Of a DNA stretch of 64,000 nt, positions 33,539-45,322 are shown one piece after another. The DNA comes from Dipteronia dyeriana (taxonomy: Eukaryota > Streptophyta > Magnoliopsida > Sapindales > Sapindaceae): assembly GCA_032871835.1 (NCBI GenBank), contig CM065299.1, forward strand, positions 25,437,074 through 25,501,073, in the 5' to 3' direction. Both the position numbers and the translations under genes were made by a program. Under the pieces are notes generated by a model. That model saw only the letters and a program-made list of their open reading frames with translations, did not search any database and was not told the origin of the DNA. Within the stretch, counting starts at the first letter, position 1; each line of letters starts with the position of its first letter.

Positions 33539-34163
33539 ATTAAAATTAAAATTTATATAGATATGGATCTAATGAATGCCAATGTACTTCTCAAAGAGTA
33601 ATATCATACCATTAAAAAAAAATAGTTAAAAAAAAATCCATTAACTTCTATATAAATTATTAGATAATTTGATGAATAATACTGTATAATAAAAATAACA
33701 TTCGAGTAAATTTTCGGATTAAGATTTTATATGTTTGTACATTTCTCAATCTGATACAACTCCTATGACACTTTAAATACAAGATACACATTTTTTTTTC
33801 TCATGTTTGGGAGGGTCTATGACTTATTTTTTCCAACCTAATATGATCCAATAATAAAGAAAATTCATTCCACGTGACAATGTTTCAAATCTAAATTGTC
33901 ATATCTGCAATTACTTATAGGAAAAGATATTTAAAATATTTTGTTTATTTTTTTTAATAATTCTCAAGTCTCTAAAAAAAATAACGAGTTTTAACCTCTT
34001 ACATAAGTTACCCTTTTGGATTGACACAAATTACAGTAGTGCATGTGTACATGAAAAGCTTGAAAAATATTTCAAAGAATAGTTTACACATATTTCACAC
34101 CTCCACTTAGGTTTAGGGTGGTCAAATGAGATCGTGAGACATTAAAATAATCTACCAAAGTTG

Positions 34164-34173
34164 TTTATATAAT
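34164..34173 (+). promoter_or_regulatory. Candidate TATA box of the UGT gene
   Basis: TTTATATAAT lies 100 bp upstream of the ATG at 34274, a usual distance allowing a short leader. It is one of many AT-rich strings here, so support is positional only. Confidence 0.35.
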
Positions 34174-34273
34174 CGACTTCAAGAGATTTAGTGTGAAGTT
34201 GCACAATTGTTAAAACTCTTTTAACACGCTCTACTCTACAATTAGTCTCTGGTACTGCTTTCTTCTATCAGAT

Positions 34274-35972
34274 ATGGAAAAGAAAAGCTTCAACCCACAT
34301 GTTCTATTAATCCCCAACACACTCCAAGGTCACATAACTCCAATGGTTCAATTTGGAAAACGCTTGGTTTCTAAAGGAATCAAAGTCACTTTAGTAACCA
34401 GTGTCTATCTCTCCAAGTCCATACATGTAGACCCAGAATGTTCAATAGCCATTGAAACCATCTCTGATGGCTTCGACGATACTGGTTCCCAAGATGCTGG
34501 AAGCATTGAAGCTTGCTTTACAAGTTTCAGAATCAACGGCTCACGTACATTGGCAGAGTTGATTGAAAAACTTGCTGATAAGGGTCAACCTGCAACTGCT
34601 ATTGTATATGATGGTCTGTTTCCTTGGGTACTTGATGTAGCAAAGCAATATGGGCTCTTTAAAGCTGTATTTTTCAATCAAACGTGTGCTGTGAACAGCA
34701 TATATTATCATGTTAACAGAGGGCTTCTTAAGCTACCACTGACAGGCTCTCATATTTTGCTTCCTGAACTTCCACTACTTCTACCTTCTGAGACACCATT
34801 GATTTTATACATTTATGGCAAGGATCTAACACCCCCGGATTTGGTTGAATTAGTTACCAATCAATACTCAAATATCGATGAAGCAGATTGGCTGATTTTC
34901 GACATTTTCTACAAATTGGAGGAAAAGGTACTCTATATCTATGCTAACTACGAGTAAGTTTCTACTCTTTTTTTTTTCCTGGTTTCGCACTTGTTGAGAG
35001 AGAAAAAAATCAATAAATCTTGACTATATATTTTGTTTCATGATTAGGTATCACTAGATTAACAAAAGCCTAGGAAAAAAAAAGCAATGAGATAATCCTG
35101 GTCTGTTAACTACATACAGAAAATACATGGTCAATACAGTGGACCGTAGTTTAAAAGTTGTGTTTTTTTTTTTAAATTTTGAATTATTAATTAATGAATG
35201 AATTGCTTTAACAATTTATTGATCTTCTTTGTGGTTTTGTAATCAGATAGTGGATTGGATGTCTAAACTCTGGAAAGTGGGCACAGTAGGACCAACTCTT
35301 CCATCAATGTACTTAGACAAGAGACTTGAAAACGATAAAGAATATAGCATCAATTTGTTTGAGCCAAAAACCAGTACTTGCATGAGTTGGTTGAATGATA
35401 AACCAATTGGTTCAGTTGTTTATGTTGCATTTGGGAGTGTAGGGAGTCCGGTACCAGAGCAAATGGAAGAGTTAGCTTGGGGATTGAAAGGAATCAATTG
35501 CTACTTCTTGTGGGTTATGAGCGATTCCATGAAGACCAAACTACCAAACAAGTTCATAGAGGAGATATCAGATCAAGGCCTTGTTGTGAGTTGGTGCTCC
35601 CAATTGGAAGTGTTGGCACATAAGTCAATTGGGTGCTTTGTAACACATTGTGGTTTACATTCTGTTATGGAAGCAATGAGCTTTGGAGTCCCTATGGTGG
35701 GAATGCCTCTGTTTGTTGATCAACAAACTAATGGCAAGTTTATGGAGGATGTTTGGAGAAGTGGAATCAGAGTGTTGCCAGATGAGACAGGTATTGTAGG
35801 AAGACAAGTTTTTCAGAAGTCAATTAAAGAAATCATGGATGGGGAGAAGGGGATAGAGATTAAGAAGAATGTGATGAAATGGAAGGAGTTGGCCAAAGAA
35901 GCTGTTGATGAAGGTGGAAGTTCCGATAAAAACATTAATGAATTTGTAGCCAAACTACTCTGCTGCTCCTGA
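34274..35972 (+). CDS. UDP-glycosyltransferase, UGT74-like (459 aa)
   Basis: Two exons, 34274-34927 and 35247-35972, joined in phase 0 (L-E-E-K | I-V-D-W-M), give 459 residues, the normal family length. The catalytic His is H20 in L-Q-G-H-I-T-P-M. The block P-S-M-Y-L-D-K-R-L-E is typical of UGT74-type (group L) enzymes, which glucosylate carboxylic acids and other small molecules in the cytosol. The C-terminal PSPG box spans about residues 334-377 (starts W-C-S-Q, with E27, D43 and Q44 present). However, the usual H-C-G-W-N-S reads H-C-G-L-H-S, so positions 22 and 23 are Leu and His, and the usual Trp four residues before the end is Phe. These contact the sugar donor. Acceptor unknown. The gene looks intact. 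Confidence 0.9.
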
Positions 35973-36144
35973 ATCCTGATCTTATTGTGTATTGCATTGC
36001 ATTTCTTTATGCATTTTGTCACAATTTTCTTATGGAATAAGATTCTGTTATGATTTGAAAGGGGATTCATTTTATTTACAATAATGACAACATGTGTTTC
36101 CAATAATGATTGCTAGTTTTCAGTTATTATTATTTACTATATAG

Positions 36145-36820
36145 TGTGTGTAACCTGAATGGTGGAAGTGAACTAGCTGTGGAGGTGAACAAATCAGTAG
36201 TATTTGTTATATTATTCTTCTCAACAAGGAGGATTTATATTAGGAAAGAGTCCTAACTAGGAAAGGAAACAACTTACAAATAGGAAAGAAATCAGTTTAC
36301 AGTCCCTTAAGCTAATTGTCAACTATACAATCTTTACGGTTAACAGATTATATTCTAACACTCCTGAAGTTGGTGCATAGATATCACTCATACCTAACTT
36401 GCTAATTGAATCATGAAAGTCTCTGCCATTAATCGCCTTTATGAGGATATCTGCGAGCTGATCCTTACTCGGTACATACGGAAGCTCAATTTTTTTTTCT
36501 ATCTTTTCTTTGATAAAAAATCGATCAATTTCTACATGTTTGGTATGATCATGTTGGACAAGATTAATGACAATCTGAACCGAGGCTTTATTATCACAAT
36601 ATAGCTTCATGCCCCAAATTTCCCAGTCAGTTCTTCAACCATAACAATTCAGTAATCCCTTGGGCAATCCCTCAGAATTTTGTCTTAGCACTGGATCGTG
36701 ACACCACGGTCTGTTTCTTACTCCTACAAGTGACTAGGATACCTCATATAAAGGTGAAATAACCAGAAAGTAGATATTCGATCACTAGCATTCACAACCC
36801 AATAAGCATATGATCGGTCT
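36145..36820 (-). pseudogene. Ty1/copia fragment: RNase H C-terminus and 3' LTR
   Basis: On the minus strand, 36820-36610 shows degraded S-K-K-Q-T-V-V-S-R-S-S, and 36610-36323 reads L-Y-C-D-N-K-A then T-K-H-V-E-I-D-R-F-F-I-K-E-K and V-P-S-K-D-Q-L-A-D-I, the end of copia RNase H. The frame runs into TGTTAGAATATAATC near 36361, a copia-type LTR start, so about 36145-36361 is LTR. The rest was cut off by the Athila-like insertion at 36832. It lies tail to tail with the UGT gene. Confidence 0.85.
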
Positions 36821-36831
36821 ATTTCTATACA

Positions 36832-38470
36832 TGTTTTAGGTCCCCATTTCCTATTATTTGTGCTTTGTTCTTGGGTAAAATTAGGTATTTTATGTGTTTG
36901 TTGAGCATATGTAGGTCACATTCCATTCAAGAGGTGTTGGATGTTATTTTAGAGAAAAGGAGCAAAAAGACAATTTTCAGACCATTGCAAAACATCTATA
37001 TTGCGGGCCCCATATCTATCATCTCCGATCAAATTGGTGTCCTATTATGTATGGATTTAAATCCCCGAAAGTCTAGTTTCCGGCGCACTTTACGGATCGC
37101 AATTCCGATATTCCTAGAAGAAGTTATGCATAATTTAGTAACCGAAGGTTAGTGCTGAAAAGTCAACCGCGACCTAGACCGCCGTCTAGGCACAAGACTA
37201 CCCAGCGGTCTGAAGAGCGGTACATGGCAGAAAAATTCCATGGTTTAGACCGTGGTGACCTCCGGAGAGACCCAGGCCGCGGTTTGATGGATTTTTGGCA
37301 AAAAACCACTCAGAATTGGTCAAGAATTATTCCAAAACTTCACTAATCAAATTCTAATGATTTTAGAAGACCAAAACATGTTTGAGAAACTTTCTAAACT
37401 CAAATTATGAGTCAAACATCAAAAGAAGAAATTCAATTTAGGAAATATTCTCATTCCTTGTTTCATTCTACTTTCCCACTTGATGGATTTCCTAAACCTA
37501 AGAAGAATTGGGGGTTCACAAGGAAAAATCACCAATAAATACTCCATATTCTTTACAATTGAAAAAGGAGGAAGCCAATACCACCACTCCATCACCACAC
37601 ATCACCATACAACTTTCATTCATCTTTACGCATCAACGATTGAAGACGAAGAAGAATTCATCATTGAAGACTTGAAGAACTCATTGAAGGCCAATATGGG
37701 TTTTATCTTTTCTTTCTCTTCTTTTATATTCATGATGTGTAACTAATTTCATAACTGGGGAATCAATGTGAACCTCTATTAATGCTCTTTATTAGAATTG
37801 ACTATATTTAATTAAATTAAGTTTTGATTCATTCAATTTATCCTATGTCTTTATTTTTTATTCTTGTTAATGCATGATCATACGTTGGCATGAATTTAGG
37901 GTTTTGATAATTTAATGATTGAGGTTGGAGTATTGATCTATACGTAATATTAATTAATATTCAATTGAATGGATAAAACTGATCTTAGCATTGATCTATG
38001 CAAGTAGGTTTTGGTTCATTGTTCTTGCACTTAATGGGTTCTCGATTGTAGTTTGCGCCATTGATCTATGGGTAAATTATAACTGAGAACACTTGATTCA
38101 TCCCATGACCATACGGTAACAATCATACTTATGATAAGAACGAACTCTTAACTTGATTAATATCTTTCAAAGTCAATTCGAAACACTGAGTAGACATAGT
38201 AGGGGAGCATTGATAACCTAGTGCTTTCTCACCCTTGATCACAACCAAATGTTTGCAAATGCTTTCTTTAGTTTAATTTAATTTAGTTTTAGTTTTATAT
38301 CAATCATCATCAATATTTGGTTACTTTAATTTAGCTTTAATTAAAACTAGTTTTGAATCAATAAATCTCTAGTCCTCGTGGGAACGATCCTTACTTGCCA
38401 CTGTACGATATCTTCACGATTCGTGCACTTGCGAGTATTGTTTTATAAAACACAAATTTACAACACATCA
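36832..38470 (+). repeat. 5' LTR of the Athila-like element
   Basis: Starts TGTTTTAGGTCCCC just after the copia fragment and ends CAACACATCA, immediately before the primer site. It contains a GC-rich patch with GACCGCCGTCTAG and GGCCGCGG motifs (37165-37290) and CCTCGTGGGAACGATCC near the end. The start is inferred from the TG and from similarity to the solo LTR at 15362. Confidence 0.7.
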
Positions 38471-38476
38471 AGTTTT

Positions 38477-38494
38477 TGGCGCCGCTGTCGGGGA
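38477..38494 (+). other. Primer-binding site (tRNA-Asp type)
   Basis: TGGCGCCGCTGTCGGGGA is complementary, with two changes, to the 3' end of plant tRNA-Asp, the primer used by Athila elements. Confidence 0.85.
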
Positions 38495-38650
38495 TTAGTT
38501 GAATTTATTTGTTAATTCTAGTTTTAGTTTTAGTTAATAGATTTAATTAGTTCGTTAGTAGAGTCATTAATTTAATTTAATTTAATTTAATTTTATTTTC
38601 GTAGTTTACTGTGTGTTTATCTTTTTTTTTTCTTCAGGTTTCAACGGTGA

Positions 38651-40756
38651 ATGCAAGGTAGAAGATCACTACAAGGAGAATTACTACCGTTAAACGACAA
38701 CATTGATCGTATTGGACAAAGAACAATGGGAGACGACATAAATCACAACATCCAAAAGGTTCCGGATCTACCAGTTGTACCTATCAAGACCATGAAGGAT
38801 TACAACAGGCCTATAGTTGATAATCATCCTCTATGCATTGCACTGGATGAGGTAGCTAGAAACTATAAGATGAAAAGTTTCCATTACAATATGTTGCCTA
38901 CTTTCTATGGACTTCCGAATGAAGATGTGCTTAAATTTCTCAGAGAGTTCTATGCATCATTTCAAGCTTTTCCAAACACCAGGGTGACAGAAAACCAGCT
39001 GCGTATGAGATGTATTCCACATGCTCTCAAGGAAAAAGAGAAGACATGGCTTTTGACTTTACCTCCTGCTTCATTGACAACATGGGAATAGGTGGTAGAT
39101 AAACTTACTGATCAATTTTATTCTTCTCAGAAGACCAGTGAGATCAAGTCCAAAATTACAAATTTCTTTCAAGGGGACCAAGAGTCATTCTATGATGCAT
39201 GAGAGCGTTACAAGATGCTTCTGTTTGATTGTCCTCAGCACGGATATCAAATGCACCAACTCTGGCAATGGTTTTATGATGAACTAAATGACATTTCAAT
39301 TATCTTAGTGAACAATGCATGTGGGGGATCCATGACTGACAAGACTCCAGAATAATTGCAAACTATTTTCGAAAAACTTTCTAGAAATTCCCGAGAGAAG
39401 AATTCTAAGAGAAGGAAGGGAATTTATGAAGTAAATACTAATACCGGGAACTCAATGCAAATGTCACAAATGCAGAAAACTATGGAAGTACTTGTCAATC
39501 AGGTGAGACAACTGAGAGAAGAACAACGCAAGGGATATGAGCAACCAGGGTATGGAGCGGAAATGTTTCAAGCAAGAGGTCCTGGACCTAATGATGAGGA
39601 AAAAGTACAAGTTATGAACGATTTCAACTCTAGACCTCAGAATGGTCCTTTTTCAAACACATGCAATCCAGAGTGGAGAAATCATCCAAACTTCTCTTGG
39701 AGAGATAATCAAGGCACCGAGAACTAGTGGGAAAATAACAACAATTATGGCCAGAGACAGTACAATACCGGTACCCAGCATAATTATGTATCTCAACCAA
39801 CGAGCCTGTCATTGGAAGATACAATAAAGCAATTTATACAAACTATGAACCAGAGGATGAATCAACAAGATAAAAGGCTCCAAAACATTGATATGAGATT
39901 TCAACATTTTGATGTTTCATTAAGGAAGATGGAAACACAAATTGGACAACTAGCTGAAGCTAATCAAAGGAATGAACTAGAAAGATTTCCAAGTTATACT
40001 GAGCAAGCAAATGCCACCACAGCTCATTGGAATGGTAAAGATTTAAATAATGATAAACCTGTTGAACTATTTGATGCTTCTATTAATGTTTCAAGTTTCT
40101 CGAAGAAGAATAATGAACTAAGAGAAGAGGAAGAGCTTAAGGTAGAGAAGTCCAATGATACATCGAAAATTCACAAATCGCCTATTCCTTTTCCATCCAG
40201 AGTTCAAATGAACAAGCTCAACCAATCATTCAAGGAGATCTATAATATCCTTTCAAATGAAAATGTTAGTCTGCAAACCACGGAAGAGATTCATAAGATT
40301 CTAGCCTCCACAAAGTATTTCAAAGAACTCAACTCAAGAAGTAGGAAGACTGATTCATACGAGACAATGCCAATTCCAGATGGAGCAAGTGCAATGCTCC
40401 AAAAGACGTTGCCCTAGAAACTTAAGGATCCTGGAAGTTTCAACATCACCATCACAGTGGGAGAAACAAGGAAAGAGAGAGCCACACTGGATCTAGGGGC
40501 GAGCATTAATTTGATGCCGTATGCTGTATACAAAGAGATGGGGCCGAGCAATCTTAAACCAATCAACATGGAGCTTTCACTTGCAGATCGATCTATTAGG
40601 TATCCTCGTGGAATTATGGAAGATGTTCTAGTCCAAGTTGCTAAGCTCATTATAACTGCAGATTTTATCATACTGAATATGGAGGAAGAAGACACCGATA
40701 CAATTGACTTCCCTATCTTGCTCGGTAGACCATTTATGTCAACTTCGAAGTTATCA
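38651..40756 (+). pseudogene. Athila-like gag and aspartic protease, degraded
   Basis: One frame carries gag (38651-39090, M-L-P-T-F-Y-G-L-P-N-E-D region; 39356-39727; 39812-40417) and the protease (40457-40756, with D-L-G-A-S-I-N-L-M-P and I-L-L-G-R-P-F). In-frame stops at about 39089, 39200, 39353, 39725 and 40415 and a frameshift near 40746 inactivate it. Gag forms the particle. The protease would process the polyprotein. Confidence 0.85.
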
Positions 40757-41434
40757 TAGATGTACATAATAGGAAGGTTTCAATGACAGTGTTTGATGAG
40801 ACAATCAATGTTGATGCTTTTGAATATTTGAAACATCTGGTAGGTGTTGCTGATTGTTTCAATGTGGAAGTAGTAGATCCAGAAGTTTGTCCAGAATCAA
40901 TTTCGGCTTTAAAAGAATGTTGAAATGGAAAAAGAAGCAAAATTTCACATCCCCAATATGATTGTGCAAGATATGAGAACATGATTGAGCAGTTAAAAGA
41001 ATACAAACAGATGATTGTTGCTCTTAACTCTGAAATGACAACAAGGATCACTGAATTACTGGAAGAAAAAGAGTATTCATTATAAAGGTATGCAGTAGTT
41101 TCTTAAGAGGTTGAAGAGCTCAAAGAAGAGTATGATCATCGGATGAAGCTAATGATGGCTGAGATTGAACAAACAGATAAATCCTTAGAGATTATGAAGA
41201 TTAAGGAGCTTGAAAGCATTGCAAAGCTTAAAAGGGTGGAACAAGAGATCAAGTCAATGGTCATGAATGAGAAGAAACAATTGGCGGAAGTCAAGATCAA
41301 TGAGGTGAATAATGATGAGTCAAGTGACTTCATCACCAAAAAGAAAGATCCAATTCCAAAAAGAAGAAGAAGAAGAAACAGAAGGAAGCAAGATCGATCA
41401 TTAAACAACAGCCACCATAGAGGTAACAATCATA
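40757..41434 (+). pseudogene. Coiled-coil ORF of the Athila-like element, 5' part (split by insertion)
   Basis: After the protease the shifted frame runs to 40923 (tail of the protease region). A Lys/Glu/Leu-rich coiled coil (40981-41330) and an Arg/Lys-rich stretch (R-R-R-R-R-N-R-R-K at 41359-41385) then follow, ending at the Tat insertion. The frame resumes after the insertion at 62002 with a zinc knuckle. In a complete Athila element RT would follow the protease; here it does not. The coiled coil plus basic stretch plus knuckle resembles the C-terminal gag of copia elements, so it may be captured. Confidence 0.55.
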
Positions 41435-41439
41435 GATTT

Positions 41440-42656
41440 GGTTAATAGTAAAATTTGGCTAGAGGGGGTCAAAGATAAATTTTCCACTCTCCTAGCTCGA
41501 GTCAAAGCCCAAATTCGACATTCATGAGACCCCGGGCAGGCCATAAAGTTACCCCGCAGAAGTAAGGAAGGATCGTCGGGCTTCAGCACTACCAAGGATG
41601 AAGCTAGACACGATTAGGTCGGGCCCCCACACGAACGTTGGAGTCCAGGCTTCTCGGGGCCACCTACCCAGGAACCTCGGTTCCTGGGGCCAGGCTCTAA
41701 AACCACCTCAAGGAAGCAGTGGAGGATCGCCTAGCTCAAGAAGCACTAGAAGTAAAGCCCGACAAGCAAAGCAAGCTCCTTCCAGGTTAAGGTTCCCGGA
41801 GGTCAAACTTAACTCATAGCCTAAACTTGAAGCCCACCAACCTCTCCAGGAGCTCCAAGAGCCCGCTGCCCCCTCCACAATATGAGGAGAAAGAGGGTCT
41901 TTAAGTGGATCAGATCCATGTGATCTCCTAGAAATGTCTGCAGGAACACCTCAAGCTTTAGAGGGTCAAGGAAAGTCTATCTCAGGCTTCTGAGAACTGA
42001 ACTAAAGCATGGATATACCTCGAGACAACGAACAACTAACTTGGTGACCTCCATGAAGAATCATGTCGTGGGGTCACACATGATCATATCTACGTAATAA
42101 CCAACATTAGTTCCGCGTACGTGTAAGTCAAGATTTTGATTCTAAAAAGGAAACAAACTTATCTCCTCCAACGATAATCTTGAGTCCGTAATTTACTCGA
42201 AGTCAACTACTTTCAAATAGAGGATCTCGCCCGATAAGGAGGGACGGATTCATAAAATCATGGCAGGATATTCACGAGTTTAAACCTACTTGGAGCATGT
42301 ATAAATAGGTCTAAACATGATGTAGAAAGATGGGCACAAAATAGAGTAAAAAAAAGGAGAAAGTACGTCGGGTCTAATTTTTGTGATCAGGACACGGCCA
42401 TCGTCATATCCACTATTTGAAAAGCATGGAGTTACCACTTTCCTATGAACAAAAGACATTATAAGTTTCTATGAGAGATTCCTCTGTATCACAAATGCTC
42501 CATTATAAAGCTCTCATTTGCTATAGTCATCAAAATTTTCATTTCTATCTAAATATGTTAGGTATCCAAAGTACCGACCCCGACCACCACCTCCGTGGTA
42601 GTGGTCTTGAGGGTGTTAGTTGGAATTTCTCATCTTGAGTAAATTTCCCGTTAACA
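41440..42656 (+). repeat. 5' LTR of the Tat element (1217 bp)
   Basis: Begins GGTTAATAG (the right LTR has TGTTAATAG, so the first T has mutated) and ends TTAACA. It contains TATAAATAGG at 42300-42309, a good TATA candidate. Confidence 0.9.
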
Positions 42657-42658
42657 CT

Positions 42659-42679
42659 TTCTGACGCCGTCTGTGGGAA
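42659..42679 (+). other. Primer-binding site of the Tat element
   Basis: TTCTGACGCCGTCTGTGGGAA, three bases after the LTR, is one base away from TGGCGCCGTCTGTGGGAA, common in this lineage. Confidence 0.75.
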
Positions 42680-42730
42680 AATCCTACACCACCATCTTTA
42701 TATTCACAAATTTGTTGTTTTACAGGAGTC

Positions 42731-44460
42731 ATGAGGCTTCGCTCCTCCCAATGACAACCAGGCGTATCGGGACAACCTTCCACTGTATCGACACGAAAGG
42801 TCTCGAAGAAAGGAAGAAAATCCGGGCACCATAGCCAGGTCCCGGACCAGCCAGCCACTGTGCTAGCTTTGGACCCCCCTATGGGAAGCCAGGTCGAGCT
42901 TGACAGACAAGCGGCGACCTTCGTGGACTGCTCCCTTAGGGTATTACTATCCAGCAAGCAAACCTCTAAAATCGAGGAGAATCAAACAGGTCCGGGACTA
43001 GGCAACCCGACTTTGATCGCTTGGGTCCTACCCCTCCGGAGCCAGCTCGTAATAGAACGAGACTCCTACCCTCAATCCGAGATAGGTTAGGGCCAGTGCC
43101 CCCCGTTCCCAAAGTGTCACCACATTACCAACCCAGGCAAGTCAAGTCTACAGTGGATGCCCCCCCGAGAGCGGCACGGGTTTCCTCCCCTACGACTTCA
43201 AGGAGGGAAACCCGAGCCAGGGAGGAGGAGAGTTAACAAAGCTCCCGGTCAGACCCTCTTCGAAGAAGGAATCGGGTTGAGGTCTCTAGCTCATCAGAGA
43301 GGTTTGACAATGAGGAGACCGAGATCAACTCAAGAAAACCCGAGAGCAAGCGCCCTTGAGACCAGTTGGTAGAGCTTCGAAAAGAGGTCCAACAAATGAA
43401 GAAGGGGAAGGCCAAAGAGGATAAGAAAGACCCTCTAAGTGAAATGAATGCTCCATTCTCCAGAAGGATCCGGGAAGCGAAACTCATGCCAAAGTTTAAT
43501 ATGCAGACTGACAGGTTCTCAGGGACTGAGGATCCCTTGAGCCACTTGGAGATCTTCGTTCAACAGATAGAGGTCCAGAACACGACCATGGCTACTATGT
43601 GTTGAATGTTCCCAACTACGCTAAAGGATTACGTTAAGACCTGGTTTAGAAAGCTACCGACTGGCAGTGTGGATTCCTTCACAAAGTTGTCAACTATTTC
43701 TGCTCGTAATTCTAGGAAGTTAAGCCTCAATTGAAGGACCCAATCCATCTACAGTACGTTTTCCAGGAGAGAGAGGAAACACTCCGAGCTCATGTCGAGC
43801 GTTTTCACAAGGAAGTCATCTAGATGGGGGTCTTTACCCAGAAAGAAACCCTTGCCAACTTCAGAAGGAACTTGTGGGCAGACAAGCTTTTCCTGTCTTT
43901 TGCCAAGAGACCTCCAGAGACCTACCAAGAAGCCTATGATCGGGCTTTGAAGCAAATTGAAGTCGATGAACAACTCAAGGTCAAGATGGAACTCGACGAC
44001 ATGAGAGCCGTAAAGCGACCGAAGAAGGAAGCTCATAAACCTGAGCAAGTTCAGAAAAGCCAGAACAAACCCCCCAATAAATTGACGTATCGCTTCCCCA
44101 TTTCTCAACCTAGATCGAAAAGATATCCAGCAAAACAGACTCTTCCTCGAGCTTCACCCCCTCACAGGACAGTGGCCTCAGTAGCTTGAGATGAGAGAGG
44201 ATATGATCGTTACACCCCCTTAAATGCATCCCGTGAGACAATCTATCTTGCCATTCGGGACAAGGGGTTGCTACAGAAGCCCGCACCCATGAAAGCCCCT
44301 ATCGATAAGAGGAATCATTACAAGTATTGTGACTTTCACGAAGACGTAGGGCACAACACATCAGAGTACTATAACCTGCGAAATCAGATCGAGGCTTTGA
44401 TAAGGGGATGATGTTTGGTAGAATTCTTACAACAAGTCAGGGATAACATTCAGACTGGAT
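42731..44460 (+). pseudogene. Tat element gag, degraded
   Basis: Readable gag segments in several frames: P-K-F-N-M-Q-T-D-R-F-S-G-T-E-D-P (43480-43540), W-F-R-K-L-P near 43640 and F-A-K-R-P-P-E-T-Y-Q-E-A (43900-43940) of the Retrotrans_gag domain. A zinc-binding stretch, Y-C-D-F-H-E-D-V-G-H-N-T, lies at 44325-44360, where the usual later Cys is Tyr. Stops and shifts are frequent. The region before 43230 is Pro/Arg-rich and probably the gag N-terminus. Confidence 0.75.
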
Positions 44461-45307
44461 GAGAAGTACAAGCCGAGATCCACGAACATGCTGAGAAAAG
44501 AAAGAGGGAGCAGACGGATTTGATGCAACAAATCCAGATAATACATACCATCAGCAGATGGCCTACTCTGGCCTGGACCTCCAACAATTATAGGAAAAAC
44601 CATGCAAGGAAAGTCCCTCGTATGGACGAAGGGCGGGGTATATTCAAGGTCGACCAGAACCCGACCAACCTCTCCCAGTTGTCACAAATAATTTTCACCG
44701 AAGCAGATGCCTATAACACCGTGAACCTCATGATGATCCCATGGTTATCACGGTGCAGATTACCAATTGCATGGTACACCGTGTGCTCATCGACACAGGC
44801 AGCAGTGTCGACGTCCTATTTAAGGACACCTTAGAAAAATTGAACTTGAAACAGTAGTGTTACAACAGTTGCACTACCTCGCTGTATGGGTTCACTGGGG
44901 ACTCAATCATACCCGTAGGATAAAAAATCCTACCAGTGATCATTGGAGCCATATCTTTCCAGTAGAATATCATGACAGATTCCGTGGTGGTGGATACCCC
45001 ATCGGCCTACAATGCAATATTAGGAAGACCATTTTTATCATCCTTGAAAGGTGTCTTATCCATTTACCACAACGTCTTGAAGTTCCCAGTAGGAGACAAG
45101 GTGAGAGAAGTTTGGAGTGACCAACAAGCAGCCAGGAGATGCTATGCAGTGTCTGCCAACCCAACAGCTCTAGCAAAACAACTTGCCCAGGTGACAACGA
45201 TCCATGATGGGGCAACCCCTGTATTAACCCTAGAAGATGTAGAACCCACAAATCACCCCGAGGATGACTCCGTGGTGATAGACAAGGAGGAGAAAAGAAG
45301 GAAATGA
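44461..45307 (+). pseudogene. Tat element aspartic protease, degraded
   Basis: The active-site loop L-I-D-T-G-S-S-V-D-V-L-F is encoded near 44790-44822. The second conserved part, Y-N-A-I-L-G-R-P-F, is near 45010-45036 in another frame. Separate frames and stops show decay. Confidence 0.8.
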
Positions 45308-45322
45308 GCTAGCGGTCATCCA

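Larger units (their letters stand above)
32083..34163. repeat. AT-rich intergenic DNA with local degenerate repeats
   Basis: The block TTTAATG(C/T)TTGATGAATAATATATTAT occurs near 32290 and 32460 and, altered, near 33075. A second pair (TTAAGTAGTTA...ATAGATAATCAA) lies near 32551-32625 and 32825-32900. The pattern suggests old segmental slippage. No gene was found. Confidence 0.6.
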
